64,000 nucleotides of DNA from Agroathelia rolfsii (GCA_018343915.1 JABRWF010000002.1:1302001-1366000), one strand, 5' to 3'. Counted from the first letter of the stretch, positions 22,080-37,244 are shown. The notes: generated from the sequence alone by a model not told the origin. Made by a program: numbers and translations.

Positions 22080-25000
22080 CTAAGCAACCGCAGGGCCGAC
22101 CGTGTCACGTACACGACCAGTTGAGACGGTATACAACCGAGGAGCAATGTTCATACTTTGCAATTCCTATATGATGTTTTAGAATCGGGAAATAAATATC
22201 AGGAAGGAAAGAAGAGATCTCACCTGGAAGAGAAGCTTAGCTGCGTAGGGAATGTATAGCTGCGAGCATGCCGTCTTGTTCTTACAAGCGCGGCACTCGA
22301 AACTTTGCTTTTTCAAGTTTGCGATTGCTGTCAGACCGCATCTAGGTAAGAAACGAAAAGGTTAGCAGATGACCCAGTCCTTTCTCTGATCACTCAAACT
22401 TACATATCACAAACATGCAAGCGATAAGCGTCGCTAGCTTCGAACAACCTCTCCTTCAAGAACCCGGCAATACCATGCGAAATCATACAATCACGTTCCA
22501 TCTCTCCGAAACGCAGACCACCATCACGACTCCTACCTTCGACCGGCTGGCGCGTGAGGATCTGCACTGGTCCACGCGCACGCGAGTGGATCTTGTCGTC
22601 CACCATGTGCTTCAGACGCTGGTAGTACGTAGGTCCGAGGTAGATCTGCGCCTGGAGCTTCTTGCCTGTGTGACCGTGGTACATGACCTCGAGACCACGG
22701 GATTGGTAGCCCCTTTGGCGCAGGAACTTGGACACGGATTCGACGGTGAGGTCCGTGAATGGTGTTGCATCGCCTTCGTTACCGATCAGAGTCGCTACCT
22801 TGGATAGCAAACACTCGACCAAGTGACCAATCGTCATACGAGAGGGGATAGCGTGCGGGTTGATGATAAGATCCGGCACGATACCTTCCGCCGTGAAGGG
22901 CATGTCTTCCTGGCGATAAGTAATACCAATCGTACCCTTCTGACCGTGTCGCGAGGCAAACTTGTCGCCGATCTGTGGGATACGCGTAGACCGGACACGG
23001 ACCTTGACGAACTTTTGGCCCTCATGGTTCGTAGTGATGAGCACTTGGTCAACAATACCGTTTTCGGTGCTCTTCAACGGCGTCGACACGTCCCGACGAG
23101 TGTGCGTTCTCGTACGTTGACCGAGCTCCTCACTGTCTGGTGGTATAGGTGCCGTCTTGCCGATGATGATATCCTCTCCACGGACACCCGTCCCGGGGGC
23201 AATCAGACCGTCGTCCTCGATCTTATCGTACGTCCCGTGCTTCATGCGGAGCGTGTTCTCCCGCGAAGGTTTCTCAAACTCCTCGAGCTGCTGAATACCA
23301 CTCTTCTTCTCCAGATCCATATAGCTGCGGTAATAGATACTACGGAACAAGCCGCGATCAATGGAGCTCTGGTTCATGATCACGGAATCTTCTTGGTTGT
23401 AGCCACTATAACATAGAATAGCGACGATGGCGTTTTGTCCAGCAGGCAGCTCACGGAACTTGAGATATTCCATTGAGCGGGTGGTAGCCAGTGGTTTTTG
23501 AGGATAGTATAGAATGTTGGCCATGGTGTCCATACGAATCAAGAAGTTGGTGAGGAAGATACCCATAGCTTGTTTACCCATGGCGGATTGGTAAGTGTTA
23601 CGAGGGGACTAAAATGATGTCAGTTTTACGAAACAGGTATAGTATACATGGATAATGACACACCTGATTGTGATCTGGGAATGGAATGATACTGGCACAA
23701 ATACCCAGAATCATACTTGGGTGAATCTCACAATGGGTCCACGTATGTGCATTCACACCCGCCTTTAGACGGGCAGCAGGATCGAACTCATCTTCCTGTT
23801 GCGCATGCGCGTCGATACCCTGGGCTTGCAACCGCGAGTTCTCCAAATCCTCAGGCGTCATGGAAATCATGACGGTCTCCTCTTCCTCCGCATCAAGATA
23901 TTCCACGATGCCGCTCTTGATTAGACTGTCCCACGTAAAGTCATTACCGTTCTCATCCTTTCCACCCAGCATCTGGACATGCTTTTTCTTTAGTACCAGC
24001 TCCTGCTTCTGGTTCACGACGAACAAAGGCCTGCACACTCGACCCGCGTCCGTGTAGAGCCTCAGCTCCTTCTCTCGAATATCCCGCACGATGGACACCT
24101 CAGGACTGATATCATCCTTCCTGCGCAGCATCAGAAGCGTATCAACGAGGTCCTGCGGCTGCCGGTGAACACCCATCCATACGCCGTTCACGAACACCTT
24201 CGTGGGCTGGATATCCGAATGCGCGTTCTCCTCGAGCGACTCAAGACCCCACTCCTCCAAGAATTCGATGACGGGTGCCGACTGGGAGCCGACAGAAATG
24301 CAGGACATGAGCGCCAGGTTCTTGACCAAACCGCAGGCCTGTCCTTCGGGCGTTTCGGCGGGGCAGACCATACCCCAGTGAGTATTATGTAGTTGACGTG
24401 GCTTGGCGATCTTGCCCTCACGGCCGAGGGGCGTGTTGCAACGTCGCAAATGAGAGAGGGTAGAGGCGTAGGTGTATCGGTTAAGCACTTGGGAGACGCC
24501 TGCCTTGGACGACATCGACTTCTTTTGGTCGCCCCAGTTGCCCGTAGCTAAAGAGTACTTCAGACCGTTCGTGATCGTTTGGTGCTTGACAGCGAGAGAA
24601 AGGTTGAACTCTTTGTGGGTTTCAACGCACTAGAATTAACCTGTTAAGAGGCATGTCAGGGGGAAAGAAGGAATAACGCAACCAACCTTCTGTAAGTAGC
24701 GATAAACATCCTTTGTGAGTTTTCTGAAGAGCATGCGGAACAGGTTGGCGAGCAAGGGACCAGCAAGATCCAGTCGCTTCTTTCCAAAGTGATCACGATC
24801 GTCAAGCTCTCGTCGCTCCATGGCAGCCAACAGAAGACGATGGACCATATATCCGAAGAAATACGCCTTCTTGGATTCAGAGCCTTCTGACATCGAGATA
24901 TGTGGGAGCATCTCCTTTTGAAGGATCTCTTGTGCGTAACGGATACGACGTTCTCGTGAAAGACCTGTTGTCGTACCACGGTTGCCAATGAAGTCGAGCG

Positions 25001-26160
25001 CAACCTCTCGGTCTTGGATAACGAATCCTTCGTCAATACAAGGCTTGAGCATCTCCAACATTTGCGTGTCTTGCATATCGTAGCAGATGTGTTCCAAGAT
25101 GTCACGGTCAGAAATGACACCGAGCGCGCGGAAAACGATCCAGATAGGGATGTCCACTTTAATGTAGGGGATAGTCGCCTTGATCACATTTCCGAGCTGG
25201 AACAATTTTAGTAGCTAAAACACGCTGAAAAGTATATTCTTTGACGCACCGAACGCTCCTGGTTTCTGTGATACATCTTGACCTGGAACTGACTGATGGT
25301 CTTGCCACCTTTCTCGACCGCACTCCTAATTTCAGCTAAAAAGTTGATGGGAGAGGGCTGGGCCTTTGCAAACACATAAACGTGATTCGTAGCCATGCGC
25401 TCCTGTGCAATGAGCACCTTCTCGGAGCCGTTAATAATAAAGTATCCTCCGGAGTCATAAGGGCATTCGTTTAAGTCAAACAGGTCTTTATCCGCCAGTC
25501 CACGAAGAATGCAGAACGTCGAACGCAGCATGATAGGCACCTGCAGGGAAATGTTAAAACAGCTTCATGTTGCTCATGTTGTCTATGCACACCTTGCCTA
25601 TCCATACTTTCGTCGAATCATCGGGCGATTCGTCATGCTCTGCTATCCAGCGAATGTCGCCAGGCATGCCATTCGGGTCTTCGTGGCCAATAAGCGTTCG
25701 CTTCTTCATCTCGATATACAGTGGCGCCGAGTACGTCAAATTTCGCAAACGCGCCTCTTGAGGAAATACAGGAACTACCGAGCCATCCGCCTCGGTAACC
25801 GTTGGCCTTGAGAGATAAATCTGCCCAAACTTGATTTCGTAACGACGGGACATGTCTGCGTCGTGACCCGTGTGCTGGTCGGCCTGGTCGAGGATGAGAT
25901 CCGCGTTCTCGTCCACGAGCTCCTGCATCGTGTTCTGGACAAACTCGTCGAACGAGTCGAGCTGCTGTCGCACGAGACCCTTTCCGGCGAAGAAGGAGTT
26001 GATGACGCCCCAGCAATCCTCCTGCGTGATCTCCTCATACTCGTCTTCTTCGTCTATGTAGCCGTAGCCATCTTGGGTCGAGTAGAAGTCTTCTTATGGC
26101 AAATATGATAAGACCAGGTCAGAAAGACACGGACTTGAGGTGATAGTCACCTTGGCTCAT
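22080..26160 (-). CDS. RPB2: RNA polymerase II second-largest subunit RPB2
   Basis: Join 26160-26151, 26092-25593, 25540-25250, 25196-24687, 24629-23664, 23608-22404, 22341-22224, 22166-22080 (1,228 aa; yeast Rpb2 is 1,224). The first exon is only ATGAGCCAAG. Recognisable blocks run in order: [18 protein letters not shown] in the lobe, [17 protein letters not shown] in the fork, [18 protein letters not shown], then [15 protein letters not shown] in the hybrid-binding region, and [12 protein letters not shown]. The C-terminal zinc site is CDICG paired with CRACKN, and the clamp-anchor stretch [11 protein letters not shown] follows. RPB2 forms half of the polymerase active-site cleft in the nucleus. 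It is often linked to the HD mating-type locus in Agaricomycetes, consistent with this window. Confidence 0.97.
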
Positions 26161-26730
26161 GTCAGACGCAATGGATAACTCTCTTCTCTTGCTCTTAGAA
26201 CCAAGTGGTAGCACACAGAGACGCTGGGAGGCGGTATTTCCCTCGGGATTTTAAATTTTTAATTCGAGCAAGCTGCTTCGGCAAGCAATGGCTATTGACT
26301 CTCGACCGAGTAGGAGATCTAATTCAAGGTCAAGGAAACGCAATGGGCGTGGATGGTCGCGGTACGCGTCGGAGAGCAGCAGACTTCGTAAGCAAGGCCA
26401 CAGCGCACATTCCTTTCTCATTTGACACTCCGCCTACACAACATGAAAAACAATTATTAGTTGAAGTGTCCTCACATCTGGAACATTCACATTTTCAATT
26501 CCGTGTTGCTCGAAACCAACTGGGGTAGTGTCGTGTACTCAGTCGAAAATCGATTTCATGCACTATGCTCCTTCTTTGATATAATAACATCGACACCGCG
26601 ACTGGTCATGGAATTCAAAATGCTCACATTAACTTTGAATCTTCAACGGTGCAACAGCATCAAGAAAAGAAAAGTTCAATTCATCGATTGCTACAACCTA
26701 CAACTCAACTACATTCTGCGTTTTTAATGT
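26161..26730. other. Intergenic region between RPB2 and the FN3K-like gene
   Basis: 570 bp upstream of RPB2. It has an AT-rich block near 26250 and no open frame worth calling. It should contain the RPB2 promoter and the 3' end of the kinase gene. Confidence 0.4.
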
Positions 26731-27871
26731 CTATAATTTACCGGTATCATACGCCTTCAATAGCATGCGTATCTTACCCATGGCTCCCGCCTCGTATGAC
26801 GACTGCAGCATCCACAAATAAGCCTTAAATGCGTATCAGAGAGAAATGCGAACTTACACCAAACAAATTCGTATGATTAAGGTAATGGAAAAATTGATAC
26901 AGCTCCTGGCGAAGCTCGTATTGCTCGGCAGGCTCAGTCTTTGGCAGGTGTTCGTGGTATGTTCTCAAGAATGGGGGAGAGATTCCGCCAAACATCCTTC
27001 CTATCGCTAAGCTAGGAGGTTTTCGGCAATGCTTCTGGGATCCATGTCTAGGTATTGAAGACTCACTCAGCTTCATTGTGTCCATAATACGATGATGGGT
27101 CGAAGATGATCGGCTCATTGGACTTTTTGTCTACGCCTGTGTTTCCGCTCTTCATGATCAAGTTTCAGCGCATGTCACTCTCCAAAAAATAAATCTCACC
27201 CAAAGGTCTCCATGCAAAATCACAGGTTTTACTTGAAGAGGGCCTAAAAGCTTAGGAATGACTCTGACTCCTAGATTAGCATCTTATTCCCAGCACAAAT
27301 AAGGCAACAAAATAACGCACTTGGATCTAACCTCCTCCGTTTTCGCACAAAGCTCCGAAAACCGCCCTTTTCTCTTCAGCTGCGTATTCAAGTCATCAAT
27401 CAAAGAGCCATAACACGCCTCCCACGTATCAAACCACCCATTTTGAAGCCTCGTTGCGCCGCAGTACGTCGGAATACCAAACCCAAACCTGCCGTCAGGA
27501 TTCTCATATGCATGCATCTCGGTGGCCAGTCGTTTGCCCAATACTGCTGCCGCCTCGTTATCCAAGCTGCCCAGGTCCACATAGTCCGAAATGAAATAAG
27601 ATTTTCCGGCATATTTCGAATTGGATTCACTGTCGTCGCTTTGACCAACAATCCCGGACGCATACAGCTGGGGCACCAGACCTGGAGCGGCCGCATACAT
27701 CACCCTAAGGGACTCGGCTTCACCAATCATCTGCTCTGCCTCTTGCGGCGATCCAACTTTCGCATAGTACATACGTCCTGAGGAGGACAGCACACGTGGT
27801 AGATTACCACTGAACTGAGCATCGGGCTCGAGCTTTTGCAAATGCGCGAGAATGACGTCTGGGATAGCCAT
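26731..27871 (-). CDS. Fructosamine/ketosamine-3-kinase-like protein
   Basis: Join 27871-27321, 27263-27200, 27149-27067, 27011-26858, 26823-26731 (314 aa, usual length about 300). The order of motifs is that of the FN3K family: a glycine-poor nucleotide loop region (SSSGRMYYAKVGSP with the Lys), EAESLRVMYAAAPGLVP, the catalytic loop HGDLWSGNTG (His-Gly-Asp...Asn), the Mg site IIFDPSSYYGHNEA and IARMFGG/ISPPF, then YHEHLPK and HYLNHTNLFG. These kinases phosphorylate ketoamine adducts on proteins so that they fall off (protein deglycation). The second exon acceptor (TCAG|AGTC) was chosen because other AGs upstream break the frame. The gene is divergent from the old yellow enzyme gene with 233 bp between starts. 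Confidence 0.9.
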
Positions 27872-28104
27872 TTAGCATGCAACGATCGTCACGTCACAAT
27901 CTCAAATACAGGGACCCGGAAGCAAAATAGAGCGGACAACCCGACCCGACGTCATTGGCGGTCGGGGAGTCCGAGATTTTTGAATGGTGTTCATCTTCCC
28001 GATCGGGTTCTTAGATAGCGGTACCGGTTAGTTTCTCTGCTATTGCTTGTGGCTGCTTATGAATCGGATTACAACAAGGTATAAAACCTACTACATCCGC
28101 TGCA

Positions 28105-29876
<1,772 letters not shown>

Positions 29877-30699
29877 CTCAATCTTAGATGACATTTCATT
29901 CTCGATGTTTTTTTTTGTGGATTAGTATGAAGTTTAGATGTTGTATTTTAGCATTATTTTCCAATGAATAGATCCACTGGGGTTCATGCTGGTGAGAGCA
30001 CAGGGCGGGACAGCAAGACGGCGAAGAACTCGGAGATGGGTGACCGGAAGCAGAGATGACGAATGCTTCGATGATGAATTGCTTACTGTCAGCCCAATTG
30101 ATGGTTTCTGGAGAAGTTCTTCCCTTTCCCTTTCGCTGATGCCACTCTTCGTTATGTGTTTCATCGACTGCATCTCAATTTACGCTCATGGTTACCCGTA
30201 AAAACAGGAAAGCACTTTTGTAGTGATGAAAATACAGGGAATATTTACTCTAGCAAACCGACTTGGAAAAGTCTCTTGCTGCCAGCCGTATTCAGGAACA
30301 TGTTCGACTCGTACGAATGCACTCTGAAATGTCTCTGTACGATCTAGATCGTCGAGTTTGGGGCTGACAGAACGCACGCTTCTTGCAATGCCAAGCATAT
30401 AATGACTGGCCTTGGATTACTCTACTTAAGACGAACAAATCCCTGTCCACCTACTCTTTACATCTTGTTTTCTTTCCCCATCAGCGTACCTCAACATACA
30501 TCGATTGCACGTAATTCTATCTCTATATTCCACTAGCTGGTCTCGTGTGACCCTACCTTGATCCTTCTTAGTCAGTGTTCTGCACAGAGCACAAGCGCTG
30601 CACGGCCACTTGTACCTCTGGCACCACTCCTCTTCGATTCTATTTATCTACCTATACAGCCAGCCTAATTAATCGCGTCTATCTACCCTTCAAGCTACT
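29877..30699. other. Intergenic region, 823 bp
   Basis: No coding frame is supported. CT-rich tracts just before 30700 look like a fungal promoter/5' UTR for the following gene. Confidence 0.4.
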
Positions 30700-32627
30700 A
30701 TGATAGACCACCAAACGTTTCCCCAAAGCGTCCTCGCAGAGCAGCTCATGAGCTTCCGGCGCGGTTATCCCATCCTCCACCCGATTAGCGAAAGCTGGAT
30801 GCCTCCCGTACTCCACGGCGACAAACTCATCACGGAAGGCTACATGGCCCACTACACCGCCGCTTTGGGCGATGTAGGTTACATCGAAGATGGCAAGTTC
30901 ATGCGCCTCTTCAACGCCACGCGTGACGCACATGATCCCGTCAACATGATGAACGGTGTTCCCAAGCATTTCGAGCCGTTCAAGCTTCACGCAGACGATG
31001 TGATTGACAAGGATATAGGTGACGGGCATGTTTTCTACAGTCACCATGCTAAAGATCTGGAGCATCATATGTGAGAAAACCTTTTGTATCTTGTGTTTCT
31101 TTTATGCTTGAGTTCTGATATGGATCTTCGTTCTACTGCTACTTTAGGGAAGCGCTCCAACACATTGCCGCTCGTACCGCTCTCCTCTATGCCCCAGAGC
31201 GTGTCGTCAGTCGTGATTACACCGACACAATCGCGCCCCAACTTGAGCTATACATCAATAAGCACTGCCACGACTGGTACCACTTCGCCAACACGAACTT
31301 CGAATACGAGGTACACAAGGGTAAGGTTCAGCCGCATAAGCGCGAACTACAGCTCGCCCCCGACGCACTAATTCTTGTCACTGGCGTCGACCTCACAAGC
31401 GGGTGGAGGACGATGATCTCAAACGGCGAAAATTCTTTCCATCGCGGGCACCACGAGTTTATTGACCATTATGGGTTCATTTACGAGTGTATTAGGGATG
31501 AAGATCGGCGCATGCAGTCGCATTCGTCATCGTTGAGGGAACCACAGGCAATTTTCATTCGTGGATACAAGTTTTGCGATTTTCGTGCGGGTGGTGGTAC
31601 GGTCTCGAGGCTTGCGCATGCGGTTTCGGGATTTATCCATCATGAATTACCCGTTACTGGACGCAAGGTATAGGTTCTAATTTGTAAATTTCGACAATGT
31701 ATTGACTATTAAACTATGTAGGTCTTCCATCCTCTGGATTCGATGATACAGCACATTCACCAGGTTAGTTCCCTCACTAACGCAACTTATTTTGGTCATT
31801 AACTTACAACTTGTTATCCAGAAAACCAACGCTCACGTCGTAATCACGCACGACGACATGTGGTGCCACAGCAATCCCGAAAGGAAGAAGCGCCTCCTTC
31901 CAGGTCTTTACGTTCGTAATGATATTGATGTAATAGTCGAGGATGCTCGTAACTCGTATTTTCACGACTATACCAATCAAGATATTGAATTCGATTGGAA
32001 GGGAAATCATCATCGGTAGGTTCCTTTCCCCCTCCCCTTTTTTCCTGTTTGGGTACTCCCAGGCTGAAACCTGACTATAGTGGATTACAAGAAGCACATG
32101 ACGAAACGAGGACTCATGACCACGGCGCGTGGCATGTTCCGGATTATCACCTTTCTCTCTCGTTTGACCACGACCACTGGCATGATCACCTTGACCATAA
32201 CGCAGCAACTGGCGCTCACGCGAGCGCAGACGTGGAGCACGTCGGCAAGGAGGAAAAGCACAACCTTCATACCTCCGAGCACTTCGAAGAACGATCCCAC
32301 CCCATGACGACGTCGACGAGCGCTGCTAACGAGAATGTTGCCTCCTCCGCGCTCTCCGCCAGTGCTTCCTTTGTCATGGACGCTCAGGATGGCTCACCAG
32401 CGCTTGAGAAGTCAAAGCCCCACTCGATATTTTTCAAGATCCACCTTCACCGTTCTCACTCCCATCGTCATACAGGAAAGGAGCGGCAAGAGCAACAAGA
32501 AAAAGATCATCATCATCATCATCATCATAATCATCACGACAATGAGATCACCAAGTCGCCTGAGTTGAACCCATCTTCAAGTTTCCGCCGACGTGGGCTA
32601 CCCACAACGTCGCCCATATTAATATAA
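30700..32627 (+). CDS. Orphan protein with a His-rich C-terminal tail, 563 aa
   Basis: Join 30700-31070, 31148-31667, 31722-31763, 31822-32015, 32063-32627; phases agree throughout. The first 390 residues look folded: ESWMPPVLHGDKLITEGY, MNGVPKHFEPFKLHADD, DALILVTGVDLTSGW, FIRGYKFCDFRAGGGTV and VVITHDDMWCHSNPE. From about residue 375 the chain becomes hydrophilic, with many His-Asp and His-Glu pairs, a HSHRH motif and a run of His encoded by a CAT repeat near 32507-32528. Such tails can bind metals, but this is inference. The Gly/Ser-rich VTGVDLTSGW stretch recalls agaricomycete proteins of unknown function. There is no signal peptide or membrane helix. I do not recognise the family. Confidence 0.72.
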
Positions 32628-34753
32628 CGCGCCGGAAAGAGATATGATGGTCGTGATGGTAGCAATAATGATGGTAATGAGAGGAATTCTTGTTCTTATG
32701 TGACGCCTGTGGATAGCTTGGAATGCATGTAAAATAAAATAAAAGTCAACTGTACAAATTAATTACCCCAAATGTATGCATGTGTTTACTACTTCAGGTT
32801 TGCCTCTTAAACAAAGTGGCTACGGTATGTATGTTTGCGTCCGAATGGATTGAACCAACATCGTGATTATATGCACTATTCTGAATCTGTTCATTCCTCA
32901 GCGACCATTTATATGTCGAGCGCAGAATCTTGCCGGTGGTGTCATACAAACGAAGTCTGAAATATTGAATACTGAATCGAGACGCAGAAGCAGTACTATC
33001 TACTTGAATTCGCAAGCAAAGTATATAGTGAACTTGCAGAACGAATGTGAGGGTCATCTCTGGGATACTAGCCACCTGACCAAGTATCTAGTCTTTGGAA
33101 CATGTTAGGAGGTATTGAAAGATAGAACAAGAGGGTGCCAGTGGTTGAGCGACCTGAAAAGCAGGAAGCGCTCTCAATTGAATCTGGAAATATCATCTAT
33201 GAGGGGAAAGGAGTGACCCGCGCCCTTAGGTAGACTCCGACGTTTGCTGACGCTACCCCCACTCCACTCGTCTCTTTGTTTGAAGATGGCTCCAAATCAT
33301 AATAAGGTCATCTGTGGCTATTGTTCGTGATCTTCATTGGCAGGTCGGTGTACTATTCTCGAATTCTCGGGGGAATGAGAAAAGCGAATTCCGGAATTCC
33401 GAGCGCGACGACTCGGATGATGGCAATGTGTATCCCGAGTGTCAAAGGCGAGTTACTGCATTAGCGAAGATGCGATTGTTTTCCGAGCCTCTGAAGAGGC
33501 AGTAAAAAGGTGTCTGAGGCCGCCGCCGGCGTTGGATGTGCATCTGACGTTGTCTGTGCCAAATATCAATATGCATCAATGTCAAGTGTACATCAGGTCC
33601 TAGATGGTTCAGACATTTCAAATGGCTGCATGTATTGGACGGATCTTCGGTACTTCAGTGACTTCCTGATGTGCCTCGTTATGTCTGCCCTGGACGCGTG
33701 CCGATGAATGTTCCAAAAACATTGGTCACTGCCAGCATCGGCAGAAAATAGACCAATCATGTTTGTTCCGACGATACAACGTCGTGTGCCAATCGTGGCT
33801 ATCCAATTGTCTTTCTCAGCTGCGTAGTACCGTACAAATTTTCACGACACTCACTCTGCAAGGTTTTTGTCCCTCTGGTGCATTATATGATACTTGTTCA
33901 AAGGAATTCCAAGCTCTGTTGCTGGTGATGCAGCTGCTATTCTACTCAATTACTCTTCAGTCATCCTCCCCTCATGTGTTTTGTTAACCGAGTTGACATA
34001 CAAACTCCGAGATTCTGCTCTATGGGCGGTCACAGTGACCCATCAGGGTGGCATGATGCTAATTGGCCGGACGGACTATTATACCTCCCCAACCATGATG
34101 TACTCCATATACTGCTCGGTCTCTCAAGTGAATATATTGCGACCCGGGTCTTCTTTCCAAGGCAGAGCGCATCAGCGGCATAAATACTCTTCAAGTCAAA
34201 GTTCCTGATGATTTAATTACCATCACTCACGTTACGCCAAGGTAGATCTAGTTATTCCAGTCTATAACTCCATTTGAATGGTGTCAAGGTTACAAGCAAA
34301 TGCCTGCCGCTCAAGCTGGAGACAACTTCAATTCAACGCTCGGTAGCCCATCAGCAGAAACGCCAATGTCGCGCCATTTCTCTGAGCTTTTGGAGGTTTA
34401 TGAGATCATATGATGACCACCCGATGTTCGCATAGTTGAAGCTGAATGACTCCCTGACCGTTGAGCCCGGTCATGGTCAGCGTCGCATTTCATCAGTATG
34501 TCAGATGTACAACCTCAACGATCTCGACTTTATACAGACTCGGGGACCTGGATGGCTCCTGATCAGCTCTTCAGCAATTTTTTGATGTAACTCGTATAAT
34601 TCAGATGACTTGGATGCACCGTAGAAATTGTATTATTTAGCCGCCGTCGGGGCAGTATAAAGAGTGCTGTTCAAGGTGACCAACTATTCCAGCAGTGTAA
34701 AAGCACCCTCCTACCCACAGCAAAACCAAACCTAACATTTTTACTCATATATC
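32628..34753. other. 2.1-kb region without a recognisable gene
   Basis: This is the largest unexplained gap in the middle of the window. The best frame is minus, 33075-32794, ending in LRLYDTTGKILRSTYKW and beginning at a possible acceptor (GGTCAG|GTGGC); without upstream exons or a family it cannot be called a gene. Other frames up to about 100 codons at 33894-34208 have no domain. An EcoRI-site-rich imperfect palindrome (GGAATTCCGGAATTCC-like) lies near 33355-33400. Confidence 0.35.
34656..34661 (+). promoter_or_regulatory. TATA box of the D-amino-acid oxidase gene
   Basis: TATAAA in the context GGCAGTATAAAGAG, 93 bp before the start codon. The same CAGTATAAAGAG string occurs before the gene at 45318. 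Confidence 0.5.
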
Positions 34754-36200
34754 ATGGCTCGTGCGTTGTAAACACCTCTTCCAAGCTTGATAACATTGAA
34801 TCGGTGATACTTTTAGGTTCAATTGCAGCTGGGCTGTTATCCACCAACCCCATGCCTCGTTTTCCTCCTGCACCAGGGTCCCGGAGTGTTCTAGTCATTG
34901 GTGCTGGAGTATCTGGCCTCACCACCGCATGGGCACTTCTTGACCGAGGCTTTCGTGTCAAAATTGTTGCAAGGGAATGGCCTACCATCGATGGCCCCCA
35001 TATCACATCACAGATCTCTGGCGCACTGTAAGTGGATACGCTCATAGACTTTCTGACTTGCTTTACTTTTGTTTACTTTTTTTTCATTTTTCTAGTTGGG
35101 AGTACCCACCAGCGGTGTGCGGCCATCACGAGATTGCCCCTTCTTTTGGAAAGGCGGCTGAATGGTCAATGATCAGCTACCACTTCTTGCATTCACTCGC
35201 CAGTGATCCTGTTACAGCAAGAGACTATGGTGTCAAAATGCGAAAGACGGTCTTTTTCTTCAAGCATCCAATTAATAAGGACCCTCTCCAACAGCAGAAA
35301 ATGTCCGAAATTCGGCGTTCAGGCATCATCGACTTCCGGCACGATTCACATGCACTTCTTCAGGAGTATGACGTTCCGGATCATTACGTCGACGCTTATT
35401 CTATGCAGGCTCCGGTCATTGACACTGACAAGGCCCTTGCTCAAATGCTGTATCTGGTCAAGAGGAAGGGTGCTGAGTTGATAACAGCCAGCATCGATAC
35501 CATTGACGACGGTGGCAGGAAGTTGTGCCAGGAATTCCAAGTGGACGCTATTGTGAATGCCACAGGATTGGGCGCGAGAGAGGTTGCCGGCGATGACCAT
35601 ATGTATCCTCTTCGAGGGGCCGTCATTCGGCTCCAGAATGATGGCTCGGAATTTACCAAGATCGAAGACGCTCTCGTGGTTAGCGCTGTCGGAGTCGAAG
35701 AAGACCATGACAGCAGGTATGTAAATATTAATGATATTTATGTCTTCTACTTGATTCAACATACTGATCCATCGTTATGTCTTGCAGCTTTATCTTCATC
35801 GTGCCCCGTAACAACAACATTGTTATCCTCGGCGGGTTTTCGCAGCCCAATAATGAGGAGAAGATTACTTCAATCAATGACCCGCTTTTGCAGAATCTCC
35901 GCTCCCGTTGCAATGACTTCCTTCATAGTCGGCATCTTCAATCGGGGCAAGTTGATCACGCGTACAGCTACGCACAGGGCTTACGTCCTGCACGCAAAGG
36001 CGACGTACGTGTCGAACGTGAGAATTTTGTCGTTCACAATTATGGGTAATGCAAATTTCGATTCTTCGCTGCTGCTAGCAAGCTAACCATTTTTGTTTTA
36101 TTTAAGACATGCGGGAAGTGGCTGGAGTCTTTCGATCGGATGTGCCCTCGAGGTCGCTGGACTGGTCGAAGATGTTTGCTCCGATATACAATATATCTGA
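34754..36200 (+). CDS. D-amino-acid oxidase
   Basis: Join 34754-34760, 34817-35027, 35096-35716, 35788-36045, 36107-36200 (396 aa). The first exon is only 7 nt (ATGGCTC). The FAD-binding site SVLVIGAGVSGLTTAW is near residue 27. Later motifs are the HITSQISGALWEYPP flavin contact, VNATGLGAREVAGD, YPLRGAVIRL, RNNNIVILGGF, GLRPARKGDVRVE and the C-terminal NYGHAGSGWSLSIGCA that closes the FAD site. The enzyme oxidatively deaminates D-amino acids to keto acids, ammonia and hydrogen peroxide. Fungal members are often peroxisomal, but the C-terminus here (CSDIQYI) is not a PTS1, so location is open. A CAGTATAAAG TATA element precedes it. Confidence 0.93.
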
Positions 36201-37244
36201 ACATGAGTTGAGTACAAACACTTTGTAATAGAAGGTGGAGTCGAATGTGCGTAGATACACGAGGCGTAACGCTTGGAGAACATGAGTGGGTTGTTTACTG
36301 ACTGACACTCCTATTGTATGCATACTGCATCATGTATAGTAGCTAGTGTTTCCTCAGGTCCCATAACGAGCCAACAATTAATATTAATTATTTATGAGAT
36401 TTTTCTAGACTGTACTTCCTTGTGCTCAGGTTTACTGTTCGTTAATAGTACTACAGTCCGAGTCTCACCAATTTACTTACTAGTATCACAAGGCGAATTT
36501 TCAATTATCCAAGTTGATCAGGAAATTAAACAAGCTTCTCTGAGGACCAGTGTTGCTGTCAGAGGATAAGCCCATGCACAATGGCAGAGTGCTAGTACTA
36601 TCGGCTTCAAGTTTATCTTGTAATCCAACTGTGAGAGATTACTAACCGGAAATCGCATAAGTATCATGTTGGAATCATATATTTTGGAGCGGAGAAGTCT
36701 TTTCTCTCCGAGGCCACGGAACCCACACAAACATATATCAGACGCAGAAGAAAAGAAGCCAGGAAGGAGGTATACACATTACAGAAGTGTAAGTGCAGGT
36801 GGTGATCCTGAGACTGAAATGGTGATTCTATCATGGATTCAAGCGGAACTGAGTCGTCGAAATGTCCATTCGAAGATAGCAAAAGGAAAAGGAAAAAGGA
36901 GAACTCGAAGAGGAGCGGGTATGGATGTATTGCGTATGTATGTACAAAGTGGGGGATGGGAATATATTTGAGCCGGAAACAGCTGTTCTACAGTCATATC
37001 AAAAGTCCGGAAAAGGCTACCAAGAGAGAAAAACAGGGGGATAGGGGAAGGAGAGAAAATGATTGATCTCGGAACAATGCTTTAGCTGTATGACGACTTA
37101 TCTAAAACAGAACAAGTAGAAAGTGCAGAAAAAAAAGTCAGAGTTTCAAACTGATGGCGTACGTTTTCGACAACATGTGCAGTAACAAAAGAAGCGAATG
37201 AACAAAGGAAACTGTAGTATGGAAGGGAAAAGGAGTCCATCTCT
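36201..37244. other. Convergent intergenic region, 1.0 kb
   Basis: It lies between the stops of D-amino-acid oxidase (plus) and glycogenin (minus). Open frames of up to 100 codons on both strands are unstructured and Lys/Arg-rich. Nothing else is seen. Confidence 0.4.

Noticed and set aside
22823..23416. Plus-strand open frame of 197 codons inside RPB2
   Set aside because: It is a shadow of the highly conserved RPB2 exon on the other strand.
27200..27321. Frameshift in the FN3K-like gene
   Set aside because: The first AG acceptors upstream of VIPKLL break the frame, but the AG ending TCAG at 27264 restores it exactly (AA|A GTC), so no mutation is needed.
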